64,000 nucleotides of DNA, taken from assembly GCA_902789435.1 (NCBI GenBank), contig CADAOA010000007.1:1-64000 (forward strand), read 5' to 3'. The first letter of the stretch is position 1. The number at the start of each line of letters is the position of its first letter. The notes below the pieces were generated by a model. It did not search any database. It saw only the letters and a program-made list of their open reading frames with translations, and was not told the origin of the DNA. Position numbers and translations under genes: made by a program. Positions 24,518 through 34,063 of the stretch are shown here, in pieces. Origin of the DNA: an uncultured Bacteroidia bacterium. Lineage in GTDB: Bacteria; Bacteroidota; Bacteroidia; Bacteroidales; UBA932.

Positions 24518-26299
24518 ATGGCAAGAGAAATAAAATTCTCCCTTCTGTACAGGGACATGTGGCAGTCTTCAGGCAAATATGTGCCTAAAGTAGCTATGCT
24601 TAAGGAGATTGCACCGGTTATCATCGACATGGGATGCTTCGACAGAGTTGAATCCAACGGTGGTGCCTTCGAGCAGGTGAACCTCCTTTTCGGAGAGAAT
24701 CCTAACAAGGCTGTCAGGGAATGGACCGCTCCTTTCAACAAGGCCGGTATCCAGACCCACATGCTTGAAAGAGGTCTGAACGCACTGAGAATGTTCCCGG
24801 TGCCAGATGACGTGAGAGCACTGATGGCAAAGGTCAAGAAGGCTCAGGGAACCAACATTATGCGTTCCTTCTGCGGACTGAACGACCACCGTAACCTCAA
24901 GGGTTCCGTAATCCATGCCAAGGAAGCCGGAATGATTGCACAGGCAGCTCTTAGTATCACCTACTCCCCGATCCACACCGTAGAGTACTATATGGGCGTG
25001 GTTGACAAGGTTGTAGAGTACGGTGCAGACGAAATCTGCCTCAAGGATATGGCAGGTATCGGACGTCCTGCTTTCCTGGGAAGACTCGTAAAGGCTATCA
25101 AGGACAAGTATCCTCACATCAAGGTTCAGTACCACGGACACTCTGGCCCTGGATTCAGCGTAGCTTCCATGCTGGAAGTCGCAAGAGCCGGCGCCGAGTA
25201 CATCGACGTGGCAATGGAGCCGCTGAGCTGGGGTAAGATCCATCCGGATGTCATCACCATCCAGGCAATGCTCAAGGATGCAGGATTCCTTGTAAAGGAC
25301 ATCAACATGAACGCCTATATGGAGGCAAGGGCACTGACCCAGAAGTTCATCGACGACTTCCTCGGATACTGGATTGCTCCTGGCAACCACCAGATGAGCT
25401 CCCTTCTCGTAGGCTGCGGACTCCCTGGCGGAATGATGGGCTCAATGATGGCCGACCTGAAGGGATTCCAGGGCGCAATCAACGCATCGCTGAGAAACCA
25501 GGGAAAGAAGGAACTGGATATCAACGAGCTGGTTGTGATGCTGTTCCAGGAGGTAGAATATGTATGGCCAAGACTCGGTTATCCACCATTGGTAACTCCG
25601 TTCAGCCAGTACGTGAAGAACACCGCCCTGATGAACCTTATGCATATGCTCAAGGGCGAGCCTAGATGGAAGACCATCGACAAGGACACCATGAACATGA
25701 TCCTCGGCAAGATGGGTAAGCTTCCTGGAGAACTTGCTCCTGAAATCAAGGAGATCGTAAAGCAGAAGGGTCTCGAATTCTATACCGGCGTTCCACAGGA
25801 CGCATTCCCGGACGATCTGCCTCGCTTCATCAAGATGATGGAAGAGGAAGGCTGGGACAGAGGTCAGGACGACGAGGAACTCTTCGAGTTTGCTATGCAC
25901 GAGACCCAGTATCGCGATTACAAGAGCGGCATTGCAAAGCAGAGGTTCGAGAAAGAACTGGAAGCCAACCGCGCAAAGGCAGGCGCTCCTATCGTCATCA
26001 CCCGTCCGGTTGTTGAAGTTCCGGCATTTGACGTGGAGAAGATCATGGCCAAGTATCCTGATGCAAAACCTGTACACGCTACCGTCAAGGGAGAAGTTGT
26101 ATGGCAGTACGATGTTGACGACAAGTCCAGCGCACCTGCAGAAGGAAGCGACGTCAAGATGGGCCAGACACTGTGCTATGTACAGGCCTTCTACGGAATG
26201 GAAGAGATCATCAGCCCGGCAGACGGCAAGCTTGTAGCCATCACCGCAAAGCAGGGCCAGAAGGTCGTAAAGGACGAAATCATCGCATTCGTTCAGTAG
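24518..26299 (+). CDS. OadA-like carboxyltransferase with a lysine-less biotinyl domain
   Basis: A 593-residue protein of the oxaloacetate decarboxylase alpha / pyruvate carboxylase subunit B family. The carboxyltransferase barrel fills residues 1-300: ICLKDMAGIGRPAF near 170 (active-site Lys) and VQYHGHSGPGFSVASM near 205 (HxH metal ligands). The conserved carboxylase domain follows (about 300-480). The C-terminal 75 residues fold like a biotinyl domain (VKMGQTLCYVQAFYGMEEII). At the position of the biotin-accepting EAMKM, however, it reads QAFYG, so the Lys is a Tyr. As written, the domain cannot be biotinylated; the carboxyl carrier must be a separate protein or the activity differs. It has a strong promoter and terminator and stands alone. 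Confidence 0.85.
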   Translation: MAREIKFSLLYRDMWQSSGKYVPKVAMLKEIAPVIIDMGCFDRVESNGGAFEQVNLLFGENPNKAVREWTAPFNKAGIQTHMLERGLNALRMFPVPDDVRALMAKVKKAQGTNIMRSFCGLNDHRNLKGSVIHAKEAGMIAQAALSITYSPIHTVEYYMGVVDKVVEYGADEICLKDMAGIGRPAFLGRLVKAIKDKYPHIKVQYHGHSGPGFSVASMLEVARAGAEYIDVAMEPLSWGKIHPDVITIQAMLKDAGFLVKDINMNAYMEARALTQKFIDDFLGYWIAPGNHQMSSLLVGCGLPGGMMGSMMADLKGFQGAINASLRNQGKKELDINELVVMLFQEVEYVWPRLGYPPLVTPFSQYVKNTALMNLMHMLKGEPRWKTIDKDTMNMILGKMGKLPGELAPEIKEIVKQKGLEFYTGVPQDAFPDDLPRFIKMMEEEGWDRGQDDEELFEFAMHETQYRDYKSGIAKQRFEKELEANRAKAGAPIVITRPVVEVPAFDVEKIMAKYPDAKPVHATVKGEVVWQYDVDDKSSAPAEGSDVKMGQTLCYVQAFYGMEEIISPADGKLVAITAKQGQKVVKDEIIAFVQ

Positions 26300-26317
26300 A
26301 ATCTTCTTCCTCAGCGA

Positions 26318-26349
26318 CAAAAAATCCGCCGGAACCGGCGGATTTTTTG
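26318..26349. terminator. bidirectional intrinsic terminator
   Basis: A perfect 15-bp stem (CAAAAAATCCGCCGG / CCGGCGGATTTTTTG) with an AA loop and T runs on both strands. It serves the plus-strand carboxyltransferase and the convergent minus-strand metallo-hydrolase. Confidence 0.92.
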
Positions 26350-26367
26350 TTTTGTTGATGCGGCTTG

Positions 26368-27231
26368 TTAAACCTGCTTCCCATTAACATAAAGGCAGAT
26401 GCCCGTATCCAGACGGCGGTTGAGAGCCTTTGCGTCCATCTCGAAATAATGGATCGGGAAGAGGTTCTTAGGCCTGATCAAATTGGCGGCCTTGATGAAG
26501 TCGTCGTCGCTCATCGTGTAAGGGAGGTTCTTCGGCAGGAAAGCCACATCGATTTCTCCCTGGAGGAACTTGGACCAGGAATGTGCCCTTACGGCACCAG
26601 GAGCAAGCTCGTTCATTTCAGGAATCGGCTCGGTGTCTCCCGCAAAGTAGATGTCAAATCCCTGCATGGAAATAAGATAGCCGTTGCCTTCTCCCTTGAT
26701 GTGGAACGGATGTCCGTTGTCTCTCTTGTAGTTGATGTTATATGCAGGAATAGCCGTTATCGTAAGGCCGATGGAAGATACGCTGTCTCCGTTTTCCAGG
26801 GTGATTACCTTGCAGTGGCGGAGCTTAGGGATGTTAAGCATGCTAACCAGGTTGGTGGAAGGATCCACGTTCAGAGGATTGTTGTCCAGATCCAGCTTAG
26901 GAAGAGGCTTTCCGTCCGCGTCCTTGGCTGTTCCGGCACGCATTGCCAGAAGGTCGTTCTCCAGGACGGTGCGTACGCTGCGGCTAACTATGAAAGTAGT
27001 GTTCGGCATCGCGATCTCTTCTATGGCCTTGGTGTCGTAATGGTCTGTATGAGCGTGGGTCAGGAAGATCAGGTCGGCCTTCTTGCAGCCCGCAAAGTCA
27101 AAGAAGTCTGAGCAAGGATCCACGTAGATGTGCATTCCCTCCCACTCCATATGCACGCATCCGTGAGCCAGATGCTCGAAATTGACTAGCCCCATAGGGG
27201 TGTAGAACGAATTGTAAACTCCGGTTTTCAT
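26368..27231 (-). CDS. UlaG-like metallo-beta-lactamase fold hydrolase
   Basis: 287 residues from ATG 27231 (MKTGVYNSFYTP); the frame upstream has no ATG and overlaps the leader. The metallo-beta-lactamase fold is seen as HMEWEGMHIYVDPCSDFFDF, LTHAHTDHYD near residue 65 (HxHxDH zinc site), and FAGDTEPIPEM near 190 (Asp ligand). A late PIHYFEMDA supplies the last His. The family includes lactonases such as UlaG and other phosphodiester or lactone hydrolases. No signal peptide, so cytoplasmic. The leader carries a TAATCGCTGAAAAG motif shared with other genes here. Substrate unknown. Confidence 0.85.
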   Translation of the reverse strand: MKTGVYNSFYTPMGLVNFEHLAHGCVHMEWEGMHIYVDPCSDFFDFAGCKKADLIFLTHAHTDHYDTKAIEEIAMPNTTFIVSRSVRTVLENDLLAMRAGTAKDADGKPLPKLDLDNNPLNVDPSTNLVSMLNIPKLRHCKVITLENGDSVSSIGLTITAIPAYNINYKRDNGHPFHIKGEGNGYLISMQGFDIYFAGDTEPIPEMNELAPGAVRAHSWSKFLQGEIDVAFLPKNLPYTMSDDDFIKAANLIRPKNLFPIHYFEMDAKALNRRLDTGICLYVNGKQV

Positions 27232-27301
27232 ATCACATTTTTGTTTTTGTTTCTTTTCAGCGATTATAAAGTTACGCTTTTTTTTCAAGAATCCAAAAAC
27301 G

Positions 27302-29293
27302 CTACAGACTGAATTTGACTCCGGCCATGAACCAGAAGCCCGGCTGGGGGATTGCTCCGTGGTCGAAGTATGTGATATCGGTGAGGTTGTTGCCTTCTAC
27401 ATAGAATGTATAGTCCTTCCACCTGTAGGCAAGGCGGGCATCTACTATGCCGTAAGGCTTGTAGCCTTTGACTTCTCCGGATGTGCTGGTGAACGTTCCC
27501 ACACGGTCCTGGAACCTGTAGAAGAGGCTTAGGGTAAGGTCCGGAACGATATCCACATCCGCGCTGGCCACAAACTTGTGCCTCAGATACTCCAGGGTGT
27601 ACATGCTCTGGGTGCCGGACGTCTCGCGGGTTTTCTGGTCGATGTAGCTGTAGGCCAGATTCACTCTCTTGAGATTGAAGACGCTGGAGTGGAACTGTGG
27701 AGTCCAGGATGTCTGGAGCAGGATTCCGGTGGACTTTATCTTTCCGAAATTCACGGACTTCCAGATGGCTTCTTCGCCGTCTTCGGTGCTGCGGATCCAG
27801 TCTATGAGGTTGGTCATACGGTTGCGGAAAACGCTGGCGGAAGATGTAACCGTCGCTGAGGAGAAACGGAGTCCGCCTTCCAGAGCCTTTACCTCCTCTG
27901 GCTTAAGGTGCTTGTCCGCCTTGTGTCCGCCTACGGAGTAGTACAGCTCTGTTACTGACGGCATCCTCAGCGATGAGTTATAGGAAGCGAACAGGCGCAG
28001 ACGATTGTCTCCCCGTTTCAGAAGGGCCAGTGAAAGGTCGGCGGAAGGATAGACTTTCATATCCATCTCCGCCCAACTGTTCTTTATGGCAAGCAGGGCG
28101 GCGGAAACGGTGAACCTTTCGGTTATCACATTGTGTTCCAGGAAGAAACTCGTGTTGGTTCGGTTGAGGCCGAACTCGTAGTTGCGGTCCGTTCCCCTGA
28201 TATGTTTCGGCTTGTCCAGTGGCTCTCCGAGATTTCCGCTGACAAGGTCCTCGTTACGGATTTCTCCGCCGAAGGCCGTGGTTCCTCCCACCCACTTGAA
28301 GTAATTGTTCAGGTTTGCGCCGTAGACATTGGTCTTGTGATAGTTGAACGGATAGGCTTCCGGATTGTCACGGAAGAGTTCAAAACGGTCATTGGTATGG
28401 TTCCAGTACAGGGACGGGCTTATCGTGAGCCTTCCCTTGACGTTATGGGCCTTTACGGCGGTAAAACTCTTGAAGGTGTGCTCGAACTGCTCGTCGTAGG
28501 CGGCCGCGTAGAAGCGGTTGGAACCCCAGTCCTTGTTGCTCACTCCGGCATACCAGTTCACCTGGACATCATCGTCCCTGAATTCTCCCTCGTAGAAAGC
28601 CTTCAAGGCCTTGTAGTCGCTGTTAAGATGCCCTTCCCCGCTTCTGGAATAGCCGTCGCTACGGGTATAGGACGCGGAAAGGGAGTTCTTGAAGGAAGTG
28701 CTCCCTGGAGTTTTCCTCAAGCCGGCAAAGTCATATTTCGCACCCACGCTCAGATAGCCGTATGATCCGGTTTCAGCATTTACAAGAAGGCGGTTGACGT
28801 CTGAAATGCGGGTCCTCACGTTTACCGCTCCCAGCAGTGATGAACTGCCGGTAATCTTCCCCGACGGGCCTTCCAGGATGTCTATTCCATCCACCTGAAG
28901 CACTATGAACGGAAGGTCGAAGGAATTGTGCGCTGTCTGCGGATCGGATATGTTGATGCCGTTGAGAAGGATTGCCGCCTGCTCGCTGTTTCCGCCCCGG
29001 ATGCCCACATCGGTCTGTGCCCCTATCGGCCCTCTCTGCCTGACATCGATGCTGGCTGAGTACTTCAGCAAATCGTTTATGCTCTGCGACGGAGAATTCC
29101 CTATTGCGGCAGCGTTCAAGGAAGAAACCATCCTCGCCTGCTTATGCCATACTATCGGCACCCTGGAAGCCAGAACGCTGATTTCGTTCAGAGAAATCGT
29201 TGTCGTATCCTGAGCCGCCGCACCTGACATCGAAGTCAAGCTCATCGCGGAGGATAATATGCTTATTACAAATGCTTTATATAAAGTGTTCAT
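27302..29293 (-). CDS. TonB-dependent outer-membrane receptor (BtuB-like)
   Basis: 663 residues from ATG 29293 (MNTLYKAFVISIL), with a signal peptide cut near GAAAQD. Plug domain, residues 25-150: ISLNEISVLASRVP, the TonB-box region, DVGIRGGNSEQAAILLNGIN, and VDGIDILEGPSG. A 22-strand barrel follows, ending GFWFMAGVKFSL with a terminal hydrophobic residue preceded by Phe. There is no SusC-type N-terminal extension and no SusD neighbour, so a small cofactor such as a cobamide or a siderophore is more likely than a glycan; that is inference. It is transcribed alone from a TATCTTTG box. Confidence 0.9.
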   Translation of the reverse strand: MNTLYKAFVISILSSAMSLTSMSGAAAQDTTTISLNEISVLASRVPIVWHKQARMVSSLNAAAIGNSPSQSINDLLKYSASIDVRQRGPIGAQTDVGIRGGNSEQAAILLNGINISDPQTAHNSFDLPFIVLQVDGIDILEGPSGKITGSSSLLGAVNVRTRISDVNRLLVNAETGSYGYLSVGAKYDFAGLRKTPGSTSFKNSLSASYTRSDGYSRSGEGHLNSDYKALKAFYEGEFRDDDVQVNWYAGVSNKDWGSNRFYAAAYDEQFEHTFKSFTAVKAHNVKGRLTISPSLYWNHTNDRFELFRDNPEAYPFNYHKTNVYGANLNNYFKWVGGTTAFGGEIRNEDLVSGNLGEPLDKPKHIRGTDRNYEFGLNRTNTSFFLEHNVITERFTVSAALLAIKNSWAEMDMKVYPSADLSLALLKRGDNRLRLFASYNSSLRMPSVTELYYSVGGHKADKHLKPEEVKALEGGLRFSSATVTSSASVFRNRMTNLIDWIRSTEDGEEAIWKSVNFGKIKSTGILLQTSWTPQFHSSVFNLKRVNLAYSYIDQKTRETSGTQSMYTLEYLRHKFVASADVDIVPDLTLSLFYRFQDRVGTFTSTSGEVKGYKPYGIVDARLAYRWKDYTFYVEGNNLTDITYFDHGAIPQPGFWFMAGVKFSL

Positions 29294-29318
29294 AAATACT
29301 GCCGTAAAATTGAAGTCC

Positions 29319-29326
29319 CAAAGATA
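29319..29326 (-). promoter_or_regulatory. -7 box TATCTTTG for TonB receptor
   Basis: A perfect match 26 bases upstream of the ATG. It lies in the tail of the terminator for the gene upstream. Confidence 0.5.
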
Positions 29327-29327
29327 C

Positions 29328-29356
29328 AAAAAAAAAGGGCTCCAAATCTGGAGCCC
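29328..29356 (-). terminator. intrinsic terminator after pyruvate:ferredoxin oxidoreductase
   Basis: The stem GGGCTCCA / TGGAGCCC with a 4-nt loop is followed on the minus strand by nine Ts. Confidence 0.9.
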
Positions 29357-29377
29357 CTTCTGATTAGCTTGAGCTGT

Positions 29378-32300
29378 TTACTTGCCTGCAAGTTTCTTGT
29401 AGCCCTCGTAGCGGAGTTTAGCATACTTCTCGGTGAGTGAGAAGAGCTCCTCTGCCTCCTGAGGGAAGGTCTTCAGCAAGTCCTGGAACTTGCTCCAGTC
29501 TGGCTCCTTGCTGTCCAGAGTAAACGGATTGGTTCCTTCCGGAACGTCCGGATTGAATCTGTACAGATGCCAGTATCCGCACTCAACCGCCTTCTTCTCC
29601 TCGAGCTGGGAGTGTCCCATTCCGGCCTTCAGACCGTGGTTGATACAAGGAGCGTAGGCAATGATCAGAGACGGACCGTCGTGAGCCTCAGCCTCCTTCA
29701 GAGCGTTCAAGTACTGCATCTGGCTTGCGCCTGTAGCTACCTGAGCCACATAAACATAGCCATAGCTCATAGCCATCATTCCGAGATCCTTCTTGCGGAT
29801 CTTCTTGCCGCTGGTTGCAAACTTGGCAACTGCTCCGGCAGGAGTACTCTTGGATGACTGTCCGCCGGTGTTGGAGTAAACCTCGGTATCCACAACCAGG
29901 ACGTTCACGTTCTCGCCGGAAGCAAGCACGTGGTCAAGTCCGCCGTAGCCGATGTCATATCCCCAACCGTCACCGCCGATAATCCACTGTGAACGTGGGA
30001 TGATGCAGTCTATGTACTCTGCGATGCCCTTGCAGTGAGCGCACTTGCAGTCCTTCAGGGCTGCAGGAAGAGCCGCTGCGATTTCCTTGCAGATTGCAAC
30101 ATCCTTCTTGTTCTCGAGCCAGCGGGTCAGAAGGTTACGAACCTCCTCAGAGCACTTGTCGTCTGAGATGGCAGCTTTTGCCCTGTCCTCGAGAGTTTCG
30201 CGGAGTCTTGCGAATCCGAGCCTCTGGCCCAGACCGAACTCTGCGTTGTCCTCGAACAGGGAGTTAGCCCAAGCCGGACCTCTTCCATTCTTGTCCTTGC
30301 AGTAAGGTGATGCAGGGAAGCTTCCGCTGTAGATGGATGTACATCCGGTAGCGTTGGCAACCATCATCCTGTCTCCGAACAGCTGGGAAATCAGCTTGAT
30401 GTAAGGAGTCTCGCCGCAGCCTGCGCATGCGCCTGAGAACTCGAACAGAGGCTGTGAGAACTGGGAAGCCTTGATGTTGCTGTCCTTCTTCATAACCTCG
30501 TCCTTGTAGCCGACCTTGCTGTGCAGCCAGTCGAATGCCTTCTGCTGAGCGGCCTGAGTGTCTGCTGGTTTCATAACCAGAGCCTTCTCCTTTGCCGGGC
30601 AGATGTCTGCGCAGTTAGCGCATCCTGTACAGTCTGCAGGGTCAACCTGCATCACAAACTTGTAATCCTTGAGGTTAGCCTTTCCGTCTGCGGTCTTGAG
30701 ACCCTTGAGAACGGCCTTAGGAGCCTTCTCGATTTCTGCATCGGTAAGCAGGAACGGACGGATTGCAGCGTGCGGACAGATAGTGGCGCACTGGTTGCAC
30801 TGGATACAGTTTGCAGGATTCCACTCAGGAACGTGAGTAGCGATTCCTCTCTTCTCGTAAGCAGCTGTTCCGGCAGGAATAGTGCCATCAGGGAAGTTCT
30901 GGAATGCGCTTACAGGCAGGTCGTTTCCGCACTGTGCGTTCACAGGGTCAGCTATCTGCCTTACCCAATCCGGAGCAAGACGGTTGTAGCTGTCAGGAAC
31001 AAACTTGCTTGCTCCAAGGTTCTTCCACTCGAACGGAATATCCACCTTGATATACTCGCCGCCACGGTCAACTGCAGCATAGTTCATCTTAACGATGTTC
31101 TCGCCCTTCTTTCCGTAGCTCTTGTCGATCATCTTCTTCATCTCCTTGACAGCATCCTCGTAAGGAATGATGCCGGTGATCTTGAAGAATGCGCTCTGGA
31201 GGATGGTGTTGGTACGGTTGCCCAGTCCGATTTCCTCGGCGATCTTGGTGGCATTGATGATGTAGAAGTTAAGCTTCTTGCTGACAATCTGGTACTTGAT
31301 GAAGTCCGGAAGTCTCTTCAGAGTCTCCTCGGTATCCCAGAGGCTGTTCAGCAGGAAGGTACCGCCCTTCTTGATTCCTCTAAGGACATCATACTTGGTC
31401 AGGTATGAAGGCACGTGGCAAGCCACGAAGTCAGGAGTGGAAACAAGGTAAGGAGAGGTGATAGGATTGTCACCGAATCTCAGGTGAGAGCAGGTGAAAC
31501 CGCCGGATTTCTTTGAATCGTAGTCAAAGTAAGCCTGGCAGTATTTGTCTGTTGTTCCGCCGATTATCTTGATGGTGTTCTTGTTTGCGCCAACTGTTCC
31601 GTCTGAACCAAGTCCGAAGAACTTGAGCTCGTATGTACCAGGCTTTGCAAGAGAAATCTCCTCCTTCTGAGGAAGGGAGAGGAATGTAACGTCATCAACG
31701 ATACCGATGGTGAAGGAGTTCTTTGGTTCCTTGGCCTTCAGGTTCTGGAATACGGCCAGAATCTGTGCAGGGGAAGTGTCCTTTGAAGACAAGCCGTAGC
31801 GTCCGCCGACGATCTTTACCTTTCCGGCAAAAGCGGTGTCGGCAAGTGCACTCTTTACGTCAACGTACAGAGGCTCTCCGACTGCTCCAGGCTCCTTGCA
31901 ACGGTCGAGGACAGCGATCCTCTTGGTGCTCTTAGGCAGAGCCCTGAGGAAGTACTGGGTGCTGAAAGGCCTGTACAGCCTTACTACTACAACGCCCACC
32001 TTCTCGCCCTTGGCAACAAGGTATTCTACAACTTCCTTTATGGTATCGGTGACAGAACCCATCGCGATAACCACTCTCTCGGCCTCCGGATCTCCGAAGT
32101 AGTCGAAAGGCAGGTAGTGGCGGCCGCAGAGCTCTCCAAGCTCGCCCATATAGCGAGCTACGATGTTAGGAACCTCAGCATAATACTGGTTCCTGGACTC
32201 GGTCTCCTGGAAGTAAACGTCTGCGTTCTGGGCTGTGCCCTTGGTTACAGGAGCGTTAGGATTGAGGGCTCTCTTGCGGAAAGCGGCCAGAGCCTTGGTG

Positions 32301-32893
32301 CTTATCATCTTCTTCAGGCCTTCTTCCGGAAGAACCTCAATCTTCTGGATTTCGTGTGATGTACGGAATCCGTCGAAGAAATGAACGAACGGGATAGAAG
32401 ACTTGATAGTAGAAAGATGAGCCACGGCAGCCATATCCATAGCTTCCTGAACACTTGCGGAAGCCAGCATCGCAAAGCCGGTCTGGCGGACAGCCATAAC
32501 GTCCTGCTGGTCTCCGAAAATACTCAGAGCGTGAGTTGCAAGGCTTCTTGCAGTCACGTGGAACACTGCAGGAAGCATCTCTCCCGCAATCTTGTACATG
32601 TTAGGGATCATTAGCAGCAATCCCTGTGATGCTGTAAATGTTGAAGTAAGTACACCTGCCTGAAGGGAACCGTGTACGGCTCCGGCGGCACCAGCCTCGC
32701 TCTCCATCTCAACCACCTTAACGGTCTCTCCAAAGAGATTCTTGCGTCCGAATGCAGACCATTCGTCCACGTGCTCAGCCATTGGAGAAGAAGGAGTGAT
32801 AGGATAGATTGCTGCAAGCTCACTGAAAAGATAAGCTACGTGAGCAGCTGCCTGGTTTCCGTCGCAGGTCAGAAACACCTTTTCTTTACTCAT
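29378..32893 (-). CDS. nifJ: pyruvate:ferredoxin (flavodoxin) oxidoreductase
   Basis: A 1171-residue single-chain enzyme that turns pyruvate and CoA into acetyl-CoA and CO2 and reduces ferredoxin, the usual pyruvate-oxidising step of anaerobes. Domain order is that of the full-length enzyme: TPP pyrimidine domain with AIYPITPSSPMAEH near residue 30; a transketolase C-like domain near 270-400; the gamma domain with GLGSDGTVGANKNTIKII near 430; two 4Fe-4S sites, CIQCNQCATICP near 697 and CTGCANCADICP near 753; and the TPP domain with CAGCGETPY near 821 and GGDGWGYDIGYGG near 975. A last Cys-containing segment is present. It has a strong promoter (TTTG-20-TATCTTTG) and its own terminator. Confidence 0.97.
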   Translation of the reverse strand: MSKEKVFLTCDGNQAAAHVAYLFSELAAIYPITPSSPMAEHVDEWSAFGRKNLFGETVKVVEMESEAGAAGAVHGSLQAGVLTSTFTASQGLLLMIPNMYKIAGEMLPAVFHVTARSLATHALSIFGDQQDVMAVRQTGFAMLASASVQEAMDMAAVAHLSTIKSSIPFVHFFDGFRTSHEIQKIEVLPEEGLKKMISTKALAAFRKRALNPNAPVTKGTAQNADVYFQETESRNQYYAEVPNIVARYMGELGELCGRHYLPFDYFGDPEAERVVIAMGSVTDTIKEVVEYLVAKGEKVGVVVVRLYRPFSTQYFLRALPKSTKRIAVLDRCKEPGAVGEPLYVDVKSALADTAFAGKVKIVGGRYGLSSKDTSPAQILAVFQNLKAKEPKNSFTIGIVDDVTFLSLPQKEEISLAKPGTYELKFFGLGSDGTVGANKNTIKIIGGTTDKYCQAYFDYDSKKSGGFTCSHLRFGDNPITSPYLVSTPDFVACHVPSYLTKYDVLRGIKKGGTFLLNSLWDTEETLKRLPDFIKYQIVSKKLNFYIINATKIAEEIGLGNRTNTILQSAFFKITGIIPYEDAVKEMKKMIDKSYGKKGENIVKMNYAAVDRGGEYIKVDIPFEWKNLGASKFVPDSYNRLAPDWVRQIADPVNAQCGNDLPVSAFQNFPDGTIPAGTAAYEKRGIATHVPEWNPANCIQCNQCATICPHAAIRPFLLTDAEIEKAPKAVLKGLKTADGKANLKDYKFVMQVDPADCTGCANCADICPAKEKALVMKPADTQAAQQKAFDWLHSKVGYKDEVMKKDSNIKASQFSQPLFEFSGACAGCGETPYIKLISQLFGDRMMVANATGCTSIYSGSFPASPYCKDKNGRGPAWANSLFEDNAEFGLGQRLGFARLRETLEDRAKAAISDDKCSEEVRNLLTRWLENKKDVAICKEIAAALPAALKDCKCAHCKGIAEYIDCIIPRSQWIIGGDGWGYDIGYGGLDHVLASGENVNVLVVDTEVYSNTGGQSSKSTPAGAVAKFATSGKKIRKKDLGMMAMSYGYVYVAQVATGASQMQYLNALKEAEAHDGPSLIIAYAPCINHGLKAGMGHSQLEEKKAVECGYWHLYRFNPDVPEGTNPFTLDSKEPDWSKFQDLLKTFPQEAEELFSLTEKYAKLRYEGYKKLAGK

Positions 32894-32937
32894 GATATTA
32901 ATAAGTTGTATGCTTTGTTATTGTTCTTTCAAGCGCT

Positions 32938-32969
32938 CAAAGATAGCAAATTAAAAGGGCTTAAGCAAA
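32938..32969 (-). promoter_or_regulatory. promoter TTTG-20-TATCTTTG
   Basis: TTTG at 32966-32969 and TATCTTTG at 32938-32945; the leader to the oxidoreductase ATG is about 40 bases. Confidence 0.75.
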
Positions 32970-32974
32970 GATAT

Positions 32975-33919
32975 TTACTGAATACCGGTAATCTTTGTCT
33001 CTGCCGGAGCAAGTTTCTTTGCAAGACCCTGCAGCACAGCTCCAGGACCGAGCTCGATAAACTCGTCCGCACCGTCTGCAACCATCTTTTCTACGATATA
33101 TGACCACTTGACCGGATTGGTCAGCTGGATAAGAAGGTTCTTCTTGATTTCCTCAGGATCTGTGTGTGGCAGGGCGTCCACATTCTGGTAAACCGGGCAG
33201 ACCGGCTTCACGATCACTGCCTTCTCGATAGCCTCGGCCAGCTCTACCCTTGCCGGATCCATCAGAGGGGAGTGGAAAGCTCCACCCACCTGCAGAGGAA
33301 CCACCCTTCCGCCTTTTTCCTTCAGAAGCGCACCGGCAGCCGCAACAGCGTCAATGTCTCCGCTGATCACCACCTGACCGTGGGAGTTGTAATTGGCCGC
33401 AACAACCACTCCGGCATCACCCTTAGAGGAAATCTCTGCACAGGCATCTTCAATGACCTTGTCCTCGAGCTTCAGTACAGCAGCCATAGTGGACGGCTTG
33501 ATCTCGCAGGCCTTCTGCATGGCAAAAGCACGCTTTGCCACCAGCTTCAGACCCTCCTCAAAGCTCAGTGCTCCGGCAGCGGTCAATGCGGAAAACTCTC
33601 CCAGAGAGTGTCCTGCCACCATATCGGGATTAAAGCCGGATATTCCAGCCTCAGCCGCCTTCTTCCTGAACTCGCTCTCTGGAGAGCACTCGGAAAGGCA
33701 CTTTGCCAAAACTACTGAGTGTATAAAAATAGCGGGCTGGGTAACCTTTGTCTGCTTGAGATCCTCTGCGCTGCCCTCAAACATCACGTCTGAGATCCTC
33801 CATCCCAAAATATCGTTGGCTCTTTCAAACAAATCATGGGCAAGAGCCTCGTTTTCATAGAGTTCCTTACCCATTCCGGTAAACTGGGCACCCTGGCCCG
33901 GAAAAACAAATGCTTTCAT
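32975..33919 (-). CDS. fabD: malonyl-CoA:ACP transacylase
   Basis: A 314-residue cytoplasmic enzyme that loads malonate onto acyl carrier protein for fatty acid synthesis. Motifs: FVFPGQGAQFTGMGKELYE at the start, VAGHSLGEFSALTAAGALSF near residue 100 (nucleophile Ser in GHSLG), a conserved VGGAFHSPLMDPA near 215 (catalytic His), and GPGAVLQGLAKK at the end. Normal length. It is not next to other fab genes; pyruvate oxidoreductase lies downstream with its own promoter. The -7 box TATCTTTG is 80 bases upstream of the start. Confidence 0.96.
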   Translation of the reverse strand: MKAFVFPGQGAQFTGMGKELYENEALAHDLFERANDILGWRISDVMFEGSAEDLKQTKVTQPAIFIHSVVLAKCLSECSPESEFRKKAAEAGISGFNPDMVAGHSLGEFSALTAAGALSFEEGLKLVAKRAFAMQKACEIKPSTMAAVLKLEDKVIEDACAEISSKGDAGVVVAANYNSHGQVVISGDIDAVAAAGALLKEKGGRVVPLQVGGAFHSPLMDPARVELAEAIEKAVIVKPVCPVYQNVDALPHTDPEEIKKNLLIQLTNPVKWSYIVEKMVADGADEFIELGPGAVLQGLAKKLAPAETKITGIQ

Positions 33920-33998
33920 ATTTTTCTAAAAGGTTTTAGTATTATCCAATTATCTCCGCGATGGACATAGGCAAAAACTACTCCACCCGTGCATCGGG

Positions 33999-34006
33999 CA
34001 AAGATA
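33999..34006 (-). promoter_or_regulatory. -7 box TATCTTTG for fabD
   Basis: A perfect TAnnTTTG match, back to back with the plus-strand tRNA-Arg promoter. Confidence 0.5.
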
Positions 34007-34015
34007 AGAATTTTA

Positions 34016-34023
34016 TACCTTTG
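34016..34023 (+). promoter_or_regulatory. -7 box TACCTTTG for tRNA-Arg
   Basis: A perfect match 40 bases upstream of the tRNA 5' end. Confidence 0.5.
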
Positions 34024-34063
34024 TGCATCGATTTGCCCGGCATATCCAGGGCATTGCATATCC

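Noticed and set aside
24569..25390. 273-codon open frame opposite the carboxyltransferase gene
   Set aside because: A shadow of a highly conserved gene on the other strand; no promoter and no domain.
27302..29293. SusC-type glycan receptor
   Set aside because: No N-terminal carboxypeptidase-like extension, smaller size and no adjacent SusD gene; a BtuB-like receptor fits better.
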